DNA from: Oehlia diaphana
Taxonomy: Eukaryota > Glomeromycota > Glomeromycetes > Glomerales > Glomeraceae
Direction: 5' to 3'
Length of the DNA: 15,272 nt
Assembly: GCA_003833135.1 (NCBI GenBank)
Contig: QZLH01000165.1
Coordinates: 110,636 to 125,907 of the forward strand
Below, piece after piece: positions 1 to 9,366 of the stretch. Within the stretch, counting starts at the first letter, position 1; each line of letters starts with the position of its first letter. The notes beneath the pieces were generated by a model. The model was given only the letters and a program-made list of their open reading frames with translations. It did not search any database and was not told where the DNA came from. The translations under genes and the position numbers were made by a program.

Positions 1-73
1 GGATGATTTGGGTCAATCAAATTGTGATCCAACCTAAGAATGTTAGATCATGAATTTGATGACTGATCATTTA

Positions 74-345
74 TTTTTGGACGAAATTGCCTTTTTTGGA
101 AATTTCAAATTTGAAATTTTGAAGTTTCCTTTTACGAATTTCTTTTTATGTGAAATTCCTTTTATGGTGGTGATCGGCGTTACACAAATTTCCAAAACAG
201 GAAATTCCGTAACACATAATTCTCATTTTTGGAAATTTGTGTAACGTAGATCGTTACCATAAAAGGGAATTTCACATAAAAGGAAATTTCAAAAATCAAA
301 AATTTCAAAATCCGATTTTCATAATTTTGTCACTTTTGGTCCAAA
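74..345. repeat. Palindromic MITE-like element
   Basis: The two halves are imperfect inverted copies. The left has TTTTTGGAC at its outer end (74-82) and GTTACACAAATTTCC near the centre (179-193). The right has GGAAATTTGTGTAAC (231-245) and GTCCAAA at its outer end (339-345). Matching blocks such as TTTTATGTGAAATTCC and its complement lie between. The unpaired centre is about 194-230. The structure is that of a fold-back MITE without coding capacity. No clear target duplication is visible. The 64-codon open frame at 50-244 lies mostly on the left arm and is not treated as a gene. Confidence 0.7.
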
Positions 346-723
346 CGGTACACCGTAAATTAATGTAGCTGATGAACCAATCAAATTCCCTCTGTTTTAT
401 CCCTATGGCAGATAATTTGACATTTTGGCATAACCTGTCACACATTTCGTTAAGAAAAGGAAATTTGTATTGGTTTAAATTATAAAAGAGTTAAATTATA
501 TTTATGTCGTGTACCACATTTTGGTGGTGCACCACTTCTAGAAGTTGTAACACGAGAATTGTTTGGTGATAAAATCAAATCATCGTTTCATTTGAAAAAT
601 TTGAACAAATGATCAGCTTTTGGAAACTTTACAATCACAAAGGATAAAACTTTTTGTTAGAAGTACTGAATGTTCTGAAAAAATAAATAAAGTATTTTTT
701 ACTAAGGTTGCTCCAATTTGATT
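346..723. other. Gene-free A+T-rich spacer
   Basis: I see no convincing frame here. The only structure is a short imperfect palindrome around 510-535, in which GTACCAC faces TGGTGCACCAC. Confidence 0.5.
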
Positions 724-936
724 GTTTGTTTAACGTCCAAAAAATCAAGGGGTGGGGGATTAATTAAGTAAACAATCAAAAAATAAGTATATAAAATTTG
801 TATTATTGTAAACAGAGAAACTAATAATGAATAATCAATAATAACAATTATCGCCTATAAAGTCATATGTCCATATCATAAATATCATATGCTTAAAAAT
901 TTTTCAGAATTGAGGGGTGGGGTACGTTAAACAAAC
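724..936. repeat. Possible short inverted-repeat element
   Basis: A 13-bp motif, GTTTGTTTAACGT, at 724-736 is repeated as its exact reverse complement at 924-936. Just inside each end lies a same-strand G tract, GGGGTGGGGG at 749-758 and GGGGTGGGG at 914-922. The interior is A+T-rich without open frames. The size (213 bp) suits a MITE relic, but the arms are short and no target duplication is obvious. Confidence 0.35.
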
Positions 937-1161
937 TATGGTATGTAAAAATTTGGGTAATTTTTGAATTTTTTATATGAAAAAATGGTACAAAATCTAT
1001 AAATTTTGGTTCAAATTTTATGATTATTTTCCTCCACAATTGTCCGGGGTCCTATCATAGTGAAATAAATAATCAGTATTAGTCAATAGACCAGATCAAT
1101 AAATTATAAATTAGATAGTTATCCTAATCAATTGTTTCACTTTCACATTTTAATTGCAAAA
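937..1161. other. Gene-free spacer before the 1162 gene
   Basis: A+T-rich DNA with no supported frame. A GGGGTCCTATCATAG stretch near 1046-1060 is similar, in inverted orientation, to CATCATAGGACCCGAG near 5282-5297. This hints at a shared dispersed repeat end but is too short to define an element. The 5' flank of the proposed gene at 1162 lies here. I could not pick a clear TATA element. Confidence 0.4.
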
Positions 1162-1973
1162 ATGTCGGCTATTAAGAACCTCTCAAAATGTAGTTTTTTT
1201 TAATATTGTTATTTTACTTCTGACGAGTTGCCAAGATTAATTTTTTTTTCATTTCAGTATTCAAAAAAAATCCTAAGAGATCCTTCGCCAACAAACTTTA
1301 TAATCTATGCAACAAAGATTGTACAGGTAATTAGAACGGGTGATATTTTTTGAAAATTGCTAAATCTCATCAGTGGGTCAGAATTTCAGACCATTTTTAA
1401 CTCTTCTCGAAACTCTAATTTTGGTCCACTGGTGATATTTAGCAATACTCATTTTTTCTTATAAAAATGTTACAAATATTAAAAGAATGATGTTTAAAAC
1501 AAACAGATCTAATACTGTACCTCCCCACGTCTTAAACAATGCGGAGACTTGTATATTATTATTAGCCGGCATCAAAAAACAAAAAGTAGACGATCCCATT
1601 TTGTACATACATTGGGATGAAACCTCGTTTAACCAACCAAACGGGAGTCGGGACAATGATCCGACTCACAATCTACAAACATTGATCGACAGTATTAAAG
1701 ATGCCGGAGGGGATGATATCGAAAACAAACATGTTATGTTTGCTTTCAACACTGGCACAGATCTTGCCAGATGTGTACGCCAATTACCACAATGGTATGT
1801 TAACGAGAATGTGTTTTAGATATTTTAATATATTTTGTTTTCTTACCCTTTTTTGCTAAAGGGCTCGGCATCAAGCCGGCACACCAGATGTAGCCCACTC
1901 AGTGATCCGGTTGAATAAACTATCAAGTAATGGTAACTATGAAATAGAGCCTTGCGATCACGCTTTCAATTAG
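1162..1973 (+). CDS. Spliced hypothetical protein, four proposed exons
   Basis: I do not recognise the product. The best-supported part is exons 3 and 4. A 103-codon frame from ATG 1487 runs to donor GTATGT at 1795, and acceptor CTAAAG at 1856-1861 joins it to an open frame ending at TAG 1971-1973. The junction codon is TGG. Upstream, ATG 1162 opens a frame MSAIKNLSK that meets donor GTAGTT at 1190. Acceptor TTTCAG (to 1257) leads to exon 1258-1326 (FKKNPKRSFANKLYNLCNKD, then CT). Donor GTAATT at 1327 pairs with acceptor ATTTAG at 1437-1442, which keeps the phase. The proposed model is join(1162-1189, 1258-1326, 1443-1794, 1862-1973), about 186 residues. The protein is hydrophilic, with a motif PPHVLNNAETCILLLAG and cysteines near the end, and I see no signal peptide. 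Without the upstream exons it would start at 1487 and be 139 residues. The last two exons are fairly secure and the first two are a model. Confidence 0.5.
1351..1451. repeat. Hairpin element inside intron 2 of the 1162 gene
   Basis: The arm at 1351-1384 (TGAAAATTGCTAAATCTCAT, then CAGTGGGTCAGAAT) pairs with 1418-1451. Reverse-complemented, the right arm matches 27 of 34 positions, and several mismatches would be G-T wobbles. The loop is about 33 bases. It resembles a small MITE. Its right arm carries the ATTTAG that I use as the 3' splice site, plus nine bases of the next exon. Confidence 0.65.
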
Positions 1974-2045
1974 TCTTAATAATTTCACGTACGGTGATAC
2001 AATTTGTTTATTTTTTATTTTTTTTAAACTTCTACATTGGTCATG

Positions 2046-2253
2046 TAGGAAGATTACTTTTTTCATAAAAATATCGATTATACATTCATAATGTAAAAAT
2101 TTTTTGAAAAATTAATAAATATTCATGCTTAGAACTCTTGCTTAACTGATATTATATAGGAAGATTGCTTTTTATTCAGAAAAAGTGTCATTTCTACATT
2201 CATAGTAATGTAAAAATTTTTTGAAAAATGAATAAATACTTCATGCTTAAAGA
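2046..2253. repeat. Two-copy direct repeat
   Basis: The segment 2046-2133 is repeated at 2157-2253 with small indels. Both copies start TAGGAAGATT, share a run ATGTAAAAATTTTTTGAAAA in the middle, and end CATGCTTA. No coding potential is visible. This is a local tandem duplication separated by a 23-bp spacer. Confidence 0.75.
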
Positions 2254-2982
2254 AAAATTCTCATAGCAGTGATTTTTTAACTTTGACTTTCCCCTGAAAG
2301 AGTGTCTAGATGCAACACGAGGTGTATCATATATTAATAATGGCGACAAAACCATATGTTATGAAGGGTCAAGAACTTTGCAATTTTGAGACGAAATAAG
2401 ACAAAAAATACATCGAACAGCATGGTAGTGATCAAACACATATTTCCTCATCAGAATTTTTTATATCACATTTTCATGTAGACTTATGAAATTTTAAATT
2501 TTCCTTGCATGGCTCTGTCAGAGTATGGTTTCGTCAATTAGTACAACATAATATGTGGTGTTAAAGCTTTATTATTTTTTTGTGTTGTTTCTCGTGCAAT
2601 AAAGACACGTTTTATTAGACAAATTTCTAACACTGCGTAACTAATAATTGCAAACTTTATATTGTATTCTTTGGAAATCTAACACTTACTTTGTATTACA
2701 TGAAAGCTCATTATGCAATAATGACTATGATGAAATCTTTTGTTCGATTGCAGAACTAAGGAAACATTAATTGTTAAAACCTTGTAGAAGAACGAAGGGC
2801 TCTATATTTATACTCTATTTATGTCTACAACTGTGAAGAAAAAAATATAATCGAATCCTTATCTCTTGTTTATTATGATTCTTACAGTAATAAATTAATT
2901 TTAATCGGCATATTAGCCTACAACTACTTCTGTCAATTTATTTTGTGAATCTGCGAATTGTGATATTGAATTTTAATATCAG
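2254..2982. other. Gene-poor stretch
   Basis: I find no long frame. A short frame MATKPYVMKG starts at 2340 and stops after 19 codons. A CAG at the end of TTCGATTGCAG near 2753 resembles a 3' splice site, but the sequence behind it stops within about ten codons in its best frame. Exon remnants cannot be excluded. Confidence 0.35.
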
Positions 2983-3089
2983 ACTACGACTGCCCACCAT
3001 TATGTGAACCAAAGCATATGATTGTAAAAGCCACATCTGTAAAAGGAAATGGGACACAAATTATTGTCGCATGGAATTCTTTATTATGA
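2983..3089 (+). pseudogene. Orphan exon-like coding fragment
   Basis: After an acceptor-like TTAATATCAG ending at 2982, one frame is open for about 34 codons to TGA 3087-3089. It reads DCPPLCEPKHMIVKATSVKG and then NGTQIIVAWNSLL. The composition (Cys, Pro, Val, Lys, a balanced mix) is far more protein-like than the surrounding A+T-rich DNA. In the next frame the reading continues with YDPDRRK before another stop, so a single-base shift near 3085 may have broken it. I do not recognise the family and cannot find the upstream exon. It could be a terminal exon or a relic. A long A tract follows about 90 bp downstream. Confidence 0.35.
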
Positions 3090-3178
3090 TCCTGATCGGC
3101 GAAAGTGATGCCATCAATGTAAGTATGAATAAAGCAAAATTGTAACACGTAAATAAATAATTGTTTTTAAATATTGAC

Positions 3179-3241
3179 AAAAAAAAAAAAAAAAAAAAAA
3201 AATTTTTTTTAAAAATAAAAAAAAAAAAAAAAAAAAAAAAA
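3179..3241. repeat. A(n)-T8-A(n) homopolymer tract
   Basis: 24 A residues, then eight T, then a nearly pure A run of about 30. The arrangement is similar to that at 4694-4787. Length may be unreliable if it derives from short reads. Confidence 0.8.
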
Positions 3242-3830
3242 GGAGGTAAACATTTCAATTATTACATCGATGCGTTAGAAAATCACCCCATATTATATTT
3301 TTGAATTCTGAATATTTGGTTCATTTTGGAAAGTAAGGTCGCTCGTGCCTAATTGGAAAAATACCGATATAATTTTATTCTAATAATTTAAAATCTGATT
3401 CTTAGAGAAATTGTCAGTAATATATTAAATTTTTTAATTTTAATTCAAAGTTTATATTTATAATTTAATCTTCTACTTTTGTTTACTTAATAATTGCATG
3501 TTCATTTTTATGCGAATATATATAATAAAATACTATGGAATCACAACGATAAGAAATAATATAATATGTAATTTATTAAAATAATTATATTTTTTTAAAA
3601 AAAAAAATAATGTCAAATTTTTATTTCAGAAAAAAAATACTAGTTACGTTTTTGTTTTAGAATATACTAATGGAGGACACATTAACTTATTTAAACGATC
3701 ATTTTTAATGAACTTGAATGAGAAGTTTAGCGTAATAGCTGACGATTCTATATTATGTTTATATGAACGTAGTATATTCATCGTGATTTGGTAATATATT
3801 AAAACTTTTAATGAATTAACTTTGTTTATC
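3242..3830. other. A+T-rich spacer
   Basis: No supported gene or RNA. There are several short A or T runs, including a T/A run near 3590-3608. The 65-codon minus-strand frame at 3644-3841 has no protein-like features and runs into the MITE end. Confidence 0.5.
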
Positions 3831-3999
3831 GCCGTTTTCAAAATGGTTGATGCTGTTTATGTTGGATGAAAAAAAATAAAAACCGAAAACCAGATGATAA
3901 CCGGATGAACACCGGACAAATAATGGACGAAAACCGGGCGAATATTGGTATTCGAATATTTAATCATAAATAAATAGCATCAACCATTTTGAAAACGGC
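3831..3999. mobile_element. MITE with near-perfect terminal inverted repeats
   Basis: The left end GCCGTTTTCAAAATGGTTGA followed by TGCTGTTTAT is mirrored at the right end by ATAGCATCAACCATTTTGAA then AACGGC, giving about 28 bp of inverted repeat with one or two differences. The interior is 110 bp with repeated CCGGA/CCGAAAAC motifs and no frame. The total is 169 bp. A second copy of the left end lies at 8462. A target duplication is not clear. Confidence 0.8.
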
Positions 4000-4020
4000 T
4001 GTAAATAAATTAAATTAAAT

Positions 4021-4615
4021 GGTATTCGGACTTTTATCCAAAGTCCATTTCATCGAAACCCCATTTCTCTGAATTCCATTTCGCAGAAGCCATTTTATCG
4101 AATCAAAAATTTCATTGAATGGACATTTCGCTTTATTCCATTTAGTTATTTTATTTGTTTTTATAATAGAAATCATTTCTAGATAAATTTTGAATTAGCT
4201 GATTTTTATTAAATTATTACTTCGTTGTTTATATTAATATACATTGATCTTTTTTTTTATTTATTTTTTCGTGAATAAATGTTTTCAGGAAAATAAAGAA
4301 AGTTATTTATTTATTGCTTAACAATTAATATCAGTTACTTGAATGTTGAAGTAATAATATCCTGGAAAAAAAAATCTCTAAAATTATTTTAATTTTTATT
4401 TTCATTGCATGATAAATATTTTTTATAAAAATGTTAACGCTATGAAATGTCCATTTGGCAATATGAATATTCGGTGAAATGGATGATTCGGTGAAATGGA
4501 TTCGATAAAATATACTTTCGGCGAAAACGTCCTTTTGGTGAAACATCCCTTTCGGCGAAATGGCAAAGTCGAAATGGGTCTCGGTGAAATGAATCTCGGT
4601 GAAATGTACGTAACC
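4021..4615. mobile_element. Element with opposed subterminal motif arrays
   Basis: The right end (about 4470-4607) holds about eight direct copies of a motif like TTCGGTGAAATGG or TTCGGCGAAATGG. The left end (4045-4132) holds four or five copies in the opposite orientation, such as CCATTTCATCGAA, CCATTTCTCTGAA and CCATTTTATCGAA. The 280-bp interior is A+T-rich without genes. The proposed ends are GG at 4021 and CC at 4615, flanked by AAAT on both sides (4017-4020, 4616-4619). That duplication is weak because the flank is low-complexity. Opposed subterminal arrays are typical transposase-binding regions of non-autonomous DNA transposons. Minus-strand frames here (4331-4617) only translate the repeats. 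Confidence 0.65.
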
Positions 4616-4692
4616 AAATTAGATTAATACTTACTTATAGTATTCAAATAATGAAATTAGAAAAATATTAAATTGACAGACTTGTTGCTTAT

Positions 4693-4693
<1 letters not shown>

Positions 4694-4725
<32 letters not shown>

Positions 4726-4754
4726 AAAAAAAAATAAAATGAAAAAATTTTTTT

Positions 4755-4787
<33 letters not shown>
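4694..4787. repeat. Long A-rich homopolymer tract with T9 core
   Basis: Thirty A, then interrupted A runs, then nine T, then another A run of about 27. The layout resembles 3179-3241. Confidence 0.8.
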
Positions 4788-4790
<3 letters not shown>

Positions 4791-4804
4791 CAGTAGCATC
4801 AGAT

Positions 4805-5060
4805 TTCTACATGTTGCCGAAACAGTAATTCGGCATAATTTCAGGTTTCGGTTTCGGCCAGTCATTCAACTGAAACTCTGCCGAAAGTCGAAATTCAAGC
4901 CGAAATTGTTATCCGATGTCACGAGATTTATAATTCTGGCCGGTACCACAAATTTGGTCGGAATTACCAAATAATTTCGATTTTCGATTTGGCAATATTT
5001 TCGGAAAATTCCGGCTACATGTATAATCAGGTCGTAGATCAAATGTATTTGCCTTATATA
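4805..5060. repeat. CCGAAA-rich dispersed repeat
   Basis: The stretch is denser in C+G than its flanks. It carries many copies of GCCGAAA, TTTCGG and GGCCG in both orientations (for example GCCGAAACAG, TTTCGGTTTCGGCC, GCCGAAAGTCG, TTTCGGAAAATTCCGGC). The 70-codon minus frame across it is not convincing as a protein. It is probably a repeat family member or a transposon fragment. Confidence 0.4.
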
Positions 5061-5188
5061 GATCCGAAAAAGCTTCAATATTTAATAATTAAAAATTAAA
5101 GAAAAAATCTGATACCTATAAAAAAAATTTCTATTTGATATTACACCGATTTTTTTTCCAATTCTGCAGGCTTATTAGTAAAAAATTA

Positions 5189-5300
5189 CTCATGAGTATT
5201 TATATAAAATGAGTCAATCACTGTTGCGCAGTTGCGCAGTTGTGAAAGAAAAGTAAAAATGATCATTTGTTTTGATGATCTCATCATAGGACCCGAGCAA
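5189..5300. repeat. Short motifs: octamer repeat and AP-1-like site
   Basis: TACTCATGAGTA is a 12-bp palindrome. TATATAAA (5201) is followed by TGAGTCA (5210-5216), the core of a bZIP (Gcn4/AP-1) site. Then comes an 8-bp tandem repeat GTTGCGCA (5224-5241). No gene follows downstream within several hundred bases, so a promoter role is not supported. Confidence 0.3.
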
Positions 5301-5342
5301 TGGTATTGAATAATTGAATAATTGGATTAATTAGCGAAAATT

Positions 5343-5790
5343 ATCGCAAGTTATTAAAAGTTATAAGGTTTTTTTTTAATTCACCTAGTCGGTTCCGCCT
5401 CTTTTTACGAAGTCGGCTCTGCGATAGAGTAAGTCATATTTATCGCAAGTCATCAAAGTTACAAGGTTTTACTGGTGCCTCTTTTTACGAATTCCTTTTA
5501 TTTTATTTTTTTTCTGGCCGACGCTACGAATTCCTTATAACTGGATACTTGATCGACTCTGTTATAGAATAAGTTATAGTAGTTAATGCAAGATATCAAA
5601 AGTTATAAGGTTTTTAGTCGACGTTGCGAATTCCTTACTAAGTTATCGAAGTTGTAAGGTTTAATTCACCTGGTCGAGTTCTGACGTTACGAATTCTTTA
5701 CAATATCGTAAGTTATCAAAAGTTATGCTTTAATGAGTTCCGCAAATTCTTTATCGTAAGAGGTCGACGTTATGAATTTTCTTTATAATT
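5343..5790. repeat. Degenerate tandem array of about five units
   Basis: Each unit combines TATCGCAAGTTATCAAAAGT then TATAAGGTTTT, ATTCACCTGGTCG, and TCGACGTTACGAATTCCTTA, with parts deleted or expanded. Unit starts are near 5343, 5441, 5587, 5643 and 5704. Lengths vary from about 57 to 145 bp. No frame runs through it. It is likely an old minisatellite-like array. Confidence 0.6.
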
Positions 5791-8006
5791 GAGTAACTAA
5801 TCATAAGTTACATATTTGCATAGGGTACCATCATCTTTCAACTACGCCTCTTTCAATTATTTTCAACATCCTTCATAAAAAAAAAATTTTTTTTTTTTTT
5901 ATTATAATTTAAAGTAACTGGCTTGGGTAACATAAAAAAAAAAATCATAACTTAATGATAATCTTTAAATGGATTTTTTTTCAGCCATTGTGGCTAAAAA
6001 GTTTTAATTAAATTCTTTATTACCATACAACCAACACTTGACATAATAGAAAATATTTTAATATTTCAAATTGAACAAAGAATTGATAATCTTTCGATCA
6101 ATAAAAAAAAAAATAAAAATAAAAAATATATATGTATATATACACAACAGGATTTACATAATATAGAGTAAAAGTCAAGGAAAAAGTTGTTCGTGATCAT
6201 ATTCATGTGTTGAATATAAATCATATATAAATAAAATAATATATACAGTATAATATGATCTTAACATTTTTTCGTCATTGAATAAGGATAAGGTTAAAAA
6301 GGTAAAAATGTATAATGAGTAATCAAATAATCAAATAATCAAATACATTAAATATATTTCGAACTAATGTTTTGATTCATATTCCCATTGAACACACATA
6401 CTGTACATTTGACACAATATTAAAAATAGAAAATTTGGAATATTCTCAATATCTGTAAATCCGATCATACCTTAAGTAACCAAAATAAATTGTAATCAAA
6501 GCAAAATTTTGATTTTATCTTACCAAATAAGGATTAAGATACGAAAATCGAAATTTTTTTTACAACAAACAAATCAGATGACGTTATTTATTTAATCAAA
6601 AGTAAATAAATGAATAATAATAATGGAAATAATAAATAACAAATAACAAAACTACAGTATACCCTTATTAATTAAAAAAAATACTATTTGCACTACAAAC
6701 TTACTAATCATGGTATAGAAAAATTAAAATTGAATTAACTACAGTACTCTTTTTCTAGAATTAATAGTTATCGGATGGAGAAATAGAGAAGGTCGATATC
6801 CCGACTACGTAAAGAAGTTGGAAATAAAGAGGTTAAAGAAATTACTATATTATATATTTACGATTAAAATATTAAAATTACTTTTTTTTAAAAAAAAAAA
6901 TGTTTAATTTTTTTTTATTTATCGTCCATGTTACATAGAAATGATGTACGGATTAACATTTTAGCCATGGCCCGATATTTAGGTAACCGGCGTAAGCCGT
7001 AAGTCGATGAATAATAAGATAATTATATATTATTGTTTGAAATTGATCATAACATTTAAATGAGATCATTAAAAAATTCTCCAAATGGAAATTTTTTTCA
7101 GAATTGTAATATTACATTTAATATGAATAAATGATTTTTATTATACACACTTATAAATATAGTATGTTATGATCATATATAGTACTTGAACGATAATTAT
7201 TATAATAATGAATAATATTAGCGATTAAAGTTAATTTTATATAATTGATTTTGTAAGGAACAATAAATAAATAAATACCGTAATAAGCCACAATAGGTTA
7301 TAATCAGAGTATTTAGTAGATCAGAGGGTACTAGTATTACATTATTTAATAATGCCTCTGAGTTTTCTTTCGAAAATCGGGTTTTACAAAAAAAAGAAAA
7401 ATTAATCAACGTCATACAGAAAAAAACAATTTTTCCCTTGAGTGACATCACAAGACATAAATATTTTGTGCTAAACATGTCATGTCAAATATTATGCATG
7501 ATTTTTATTTGGCTAGGATTCTTACATCATAAAAAAAAAACCAGGTTTGTTACACCAAAGCAGAGAACTAATCAATATTTTGGAAGAGAAAATATGTAAA
7601 CTTGTTATCTATATAGCAAATGGAAAATAATTCTATAAACAAAAACAATATACAAAAACTTATTTAAATAGTGTATATTAATTATAATGGCACATGCGTT
7701 CAAATGATTGTTGCTGAATCGGTAAAATCCGGAATGTAAAATATCGCCTTATTGCGCATTTCGGGAATTTTAGCTTGATATTTAAATTTAAATCACGTCT
7801 TAACTCCGATGTTAAAGGAACCACTTATATTTTAAATTAGTAAATTATTATCATAACAGATAAAAAATCTTTATAAAATGGCAAAAAATCTTCATAATTA
7901 CTGTATATAGTCATAAATTTTTCTTATGCCTCTTATAACCTTTTGGTTCGTTCATAAAAATAAAATTACAAAAAAAAAATCCAAGAATTGAAAAATAAAG
8001 AATAAT
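5791..8006. other. Long gene-free A+T-rich stretch
   Basis: I see no gene or structured RNA. Local features are A/T runs at 5877-5900 and near 6885-6917, an AT/TATG microsatellite near 6124-6142, and three perfect TAATCAAA octamers at 6320-6343. The 86-codon minus frame at 7218-7478 is Phe/Leu/Ser-rich and looks like a chance frame. Confidence 0.5.
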
Positions 8007-8309
8007 ATGACTATCAGTCGGGAAGTTGTAATGCTACGTCAAGAACTTACTAGAATTCAAATTTTTCCGCCTCCTATTAACGACTTTGAAAATATTGTCA
8101 AGTTATTTAAACGAAAACCGTCTCGCAGAAAAGTTCACATAAAGTATCCCGTGCTATTGAATTTTTTTATCAAAAAACAAGCGCAACAGATATATAAACA
8201 GTGCGTTATTGATAAGGTTATAAGAGAGTTATGGAATTCTACGACCAGAAATAATAGAATAATATATATCGATCTATGTAATCAAATAAGTTTAAGGATT
8301 AATAATTAA
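8007..8309 (+). CDS. Divergent HMG-box (MATA_HMG-like) small protein
   Basis: This is a 100-residue intronless frame. HMG-box proteins bind DNA in the minor groove, and many small copies occur in arbuscular mycorrhizal fungi. The pattern I read is an N-terminal FPPPINDFENIV lead (residues 20-31), a basic segment KRKPSRRKVHIKYP, a first helix LLNFFIKKQAQQIYKQ in the place of the usual PNAFIIYRK core, then VIDKVIRELWNSTTRNNRII. In that last part the LW is at the position of the conserved tryptophan of helix 2, followed by YIDLCNQI as the start of helix 3. The arginine/asparagine core of helix 1 is degenerate and the third helix is cut short, so DNA binding may be lost. The start is the first ATG of the frame, with A-rich sequence before it. 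An RNA-polymerase-independent check is not possible here. The call is a pattern-based inference. Confidence 0.5.
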   Translation: MTISREVVMLRQELTRIQIFPPPINDFENIVKLFKRKPSRRKVHIKYPVLLNFFIKKQAQQIYKQCVIDKVIRELWNSTTRNNRIIYIDLCNQISLRINN

Positions 8310-8461
8310 ATTGTAAGTATATCTTGATGCATTTATTATGTTATATTTTAAATCATTTTTTTAATTTTTTTTATTTGCATTTTTTTTTTTTTTTTAATTA
8401 TGTAACATTTCATACTTCATAAACATTCTTTTTAGCAGTAACTATCGAATTGGTTATTATC
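8310..8461. other. 3' flank of the 8007 gene
   Basis: T-rich sequence with several AATTAA/ATTTTA stretches that could serve 3' end formation. No gene is seen. Confidence 0.35.
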
Positions 8462-8537
8462 GCCGTTTTCAAAATGGTTGATGTCGTTATGTTTGGATGA
8501 AAAAAAAAATAAAAAAACGAAAAAAATTTTTTTTTTT
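8462..8537. repeat. Second copy of the 3831 MITE left end
   Basis: GCCGTTTTCAAAATGGTTGA and the following TGGATGAAAAAAAA repeat the left end and first inner bases of the 3831-3999 element. The preceding TTATC is shared too. The copy then runs into an A/T tract. No matching right end is found downstream, so it is truncated or one end of a larger element. Confidence 0.7.
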
Positions 8538-9001
8538 CCTACGAAATCTAAACTTCTAATTTTAAATACGTAAATCTACTATTTCTTATTTCGGCAAAAA
8601 TCTGAATTAATAAAATATTATTTTAAAATGATTCGATGTGGATAGGATCACGAGGATCGGAAATATCCGGATCTAAGTATCAAACCATTTATTTAGTTCG
8701 ATCAAGTGACTAAAAATGGTAACGTTACACACTAAAGTAAGGAAGTAATAACATACTAGTGTATCACTGGGTGTTCACACAAATTAATTATGCGATTTTT
8801 TCATATGTCGATCAAATTTTTTTAACGTATTAAATTTAAAAAATTATTTAATAATTTTCAAACCATTTATTTTAGCAAATTTTAATGTATTAAATTTGAA
8901 ATTAAAATTATGTACAGTATGAGACTAATTTTACAGGGTGATTTAACCTGTGATTTAACCTACTAATATCGCTGTTTTTAATTGTTTATTATTGACTGCC
9001 G
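8538..9001. other. A+T-rich spacer left of the 2.4-kb element
   Basis: No coding frame. A direct duplication of GTGATTTAACCT lies at about 8938-8962. AGTATGAGA occurs at 8926-8934 and again right next to the element's far end at 11391-11399. Confidence 0.4.
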
Positions 9002-9024
9002 ATCAGTAAATTTTTTGGGGCGCG

Positions 9025-9141
9025 GATTCCAAAAATCCTGTAATTAGTAAGGATCCCTAAGGAACCTTCCCCACCAGCGAGGATTCCCTATCATATAGAA
9101 TCTAAGGATCCTAAATTTACCATTAAGGAATCCTTAAGGAT
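9025..9141. repeat. Left subterminal CCTTAAGGAT array
   Basis: Repeated AAGGATCC, GGATTCC, AAGGAACC and TTAAGGAATCCTTAAGGAT motifs, mirrored at the other end of the element. These are likely sites recognised by a transposase. Confidence 0.6.
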
Positions 9142-9366
9142 ATTTATTGTTAGATTTATTATTAATTCATTTATTTATAGATTTATTAATGTATTAATGT
9201 AATTTATTAATTTTATTTATTTGTCAATATATTATTACATATTTTTTCTAATTAATAAAATATAAAGAAAATTCAAAATAAAAATTAAAGATAAATAAAA
9301 CATATTTCTTAATATACACTTTCCACCGAAAAATATTAAATGATAGATTTCGCAGCGAAACTTATC

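Noticed and set aside
50..244. 64-codon plus-strand open frame
   Set aside because: It overlaps the left arm and centre of the palindromic element 74-345 and has the low-complexity Phe/Lys composition of translated A+T-rich repeats.
3061..3258. 65-codon minus-strand frame with poly-Phe
   Set aside because: Most of it is the translated homopolymer tract 3179-3241.
4331..4617. Two overlapping minus-strand frames with repeated ISPR/FHR motifs
   Set aside because: They translate the TTCGGTGAAATGG array and are open in several frames because the motif lacks stops. No gene is needed to explain them.
5201..5216. TATATAAA plus TGAGTCA as an active promoter
   Set aside because: No plausible gene starts within several hundred bases on either strand.
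7218..7478. 86-codon minus-strand frame
   Set aside because: No protein-like pattern or splice context. The Phe/Leu/Tyr-rich make-up is expected from chance in A+T-rich DNA.
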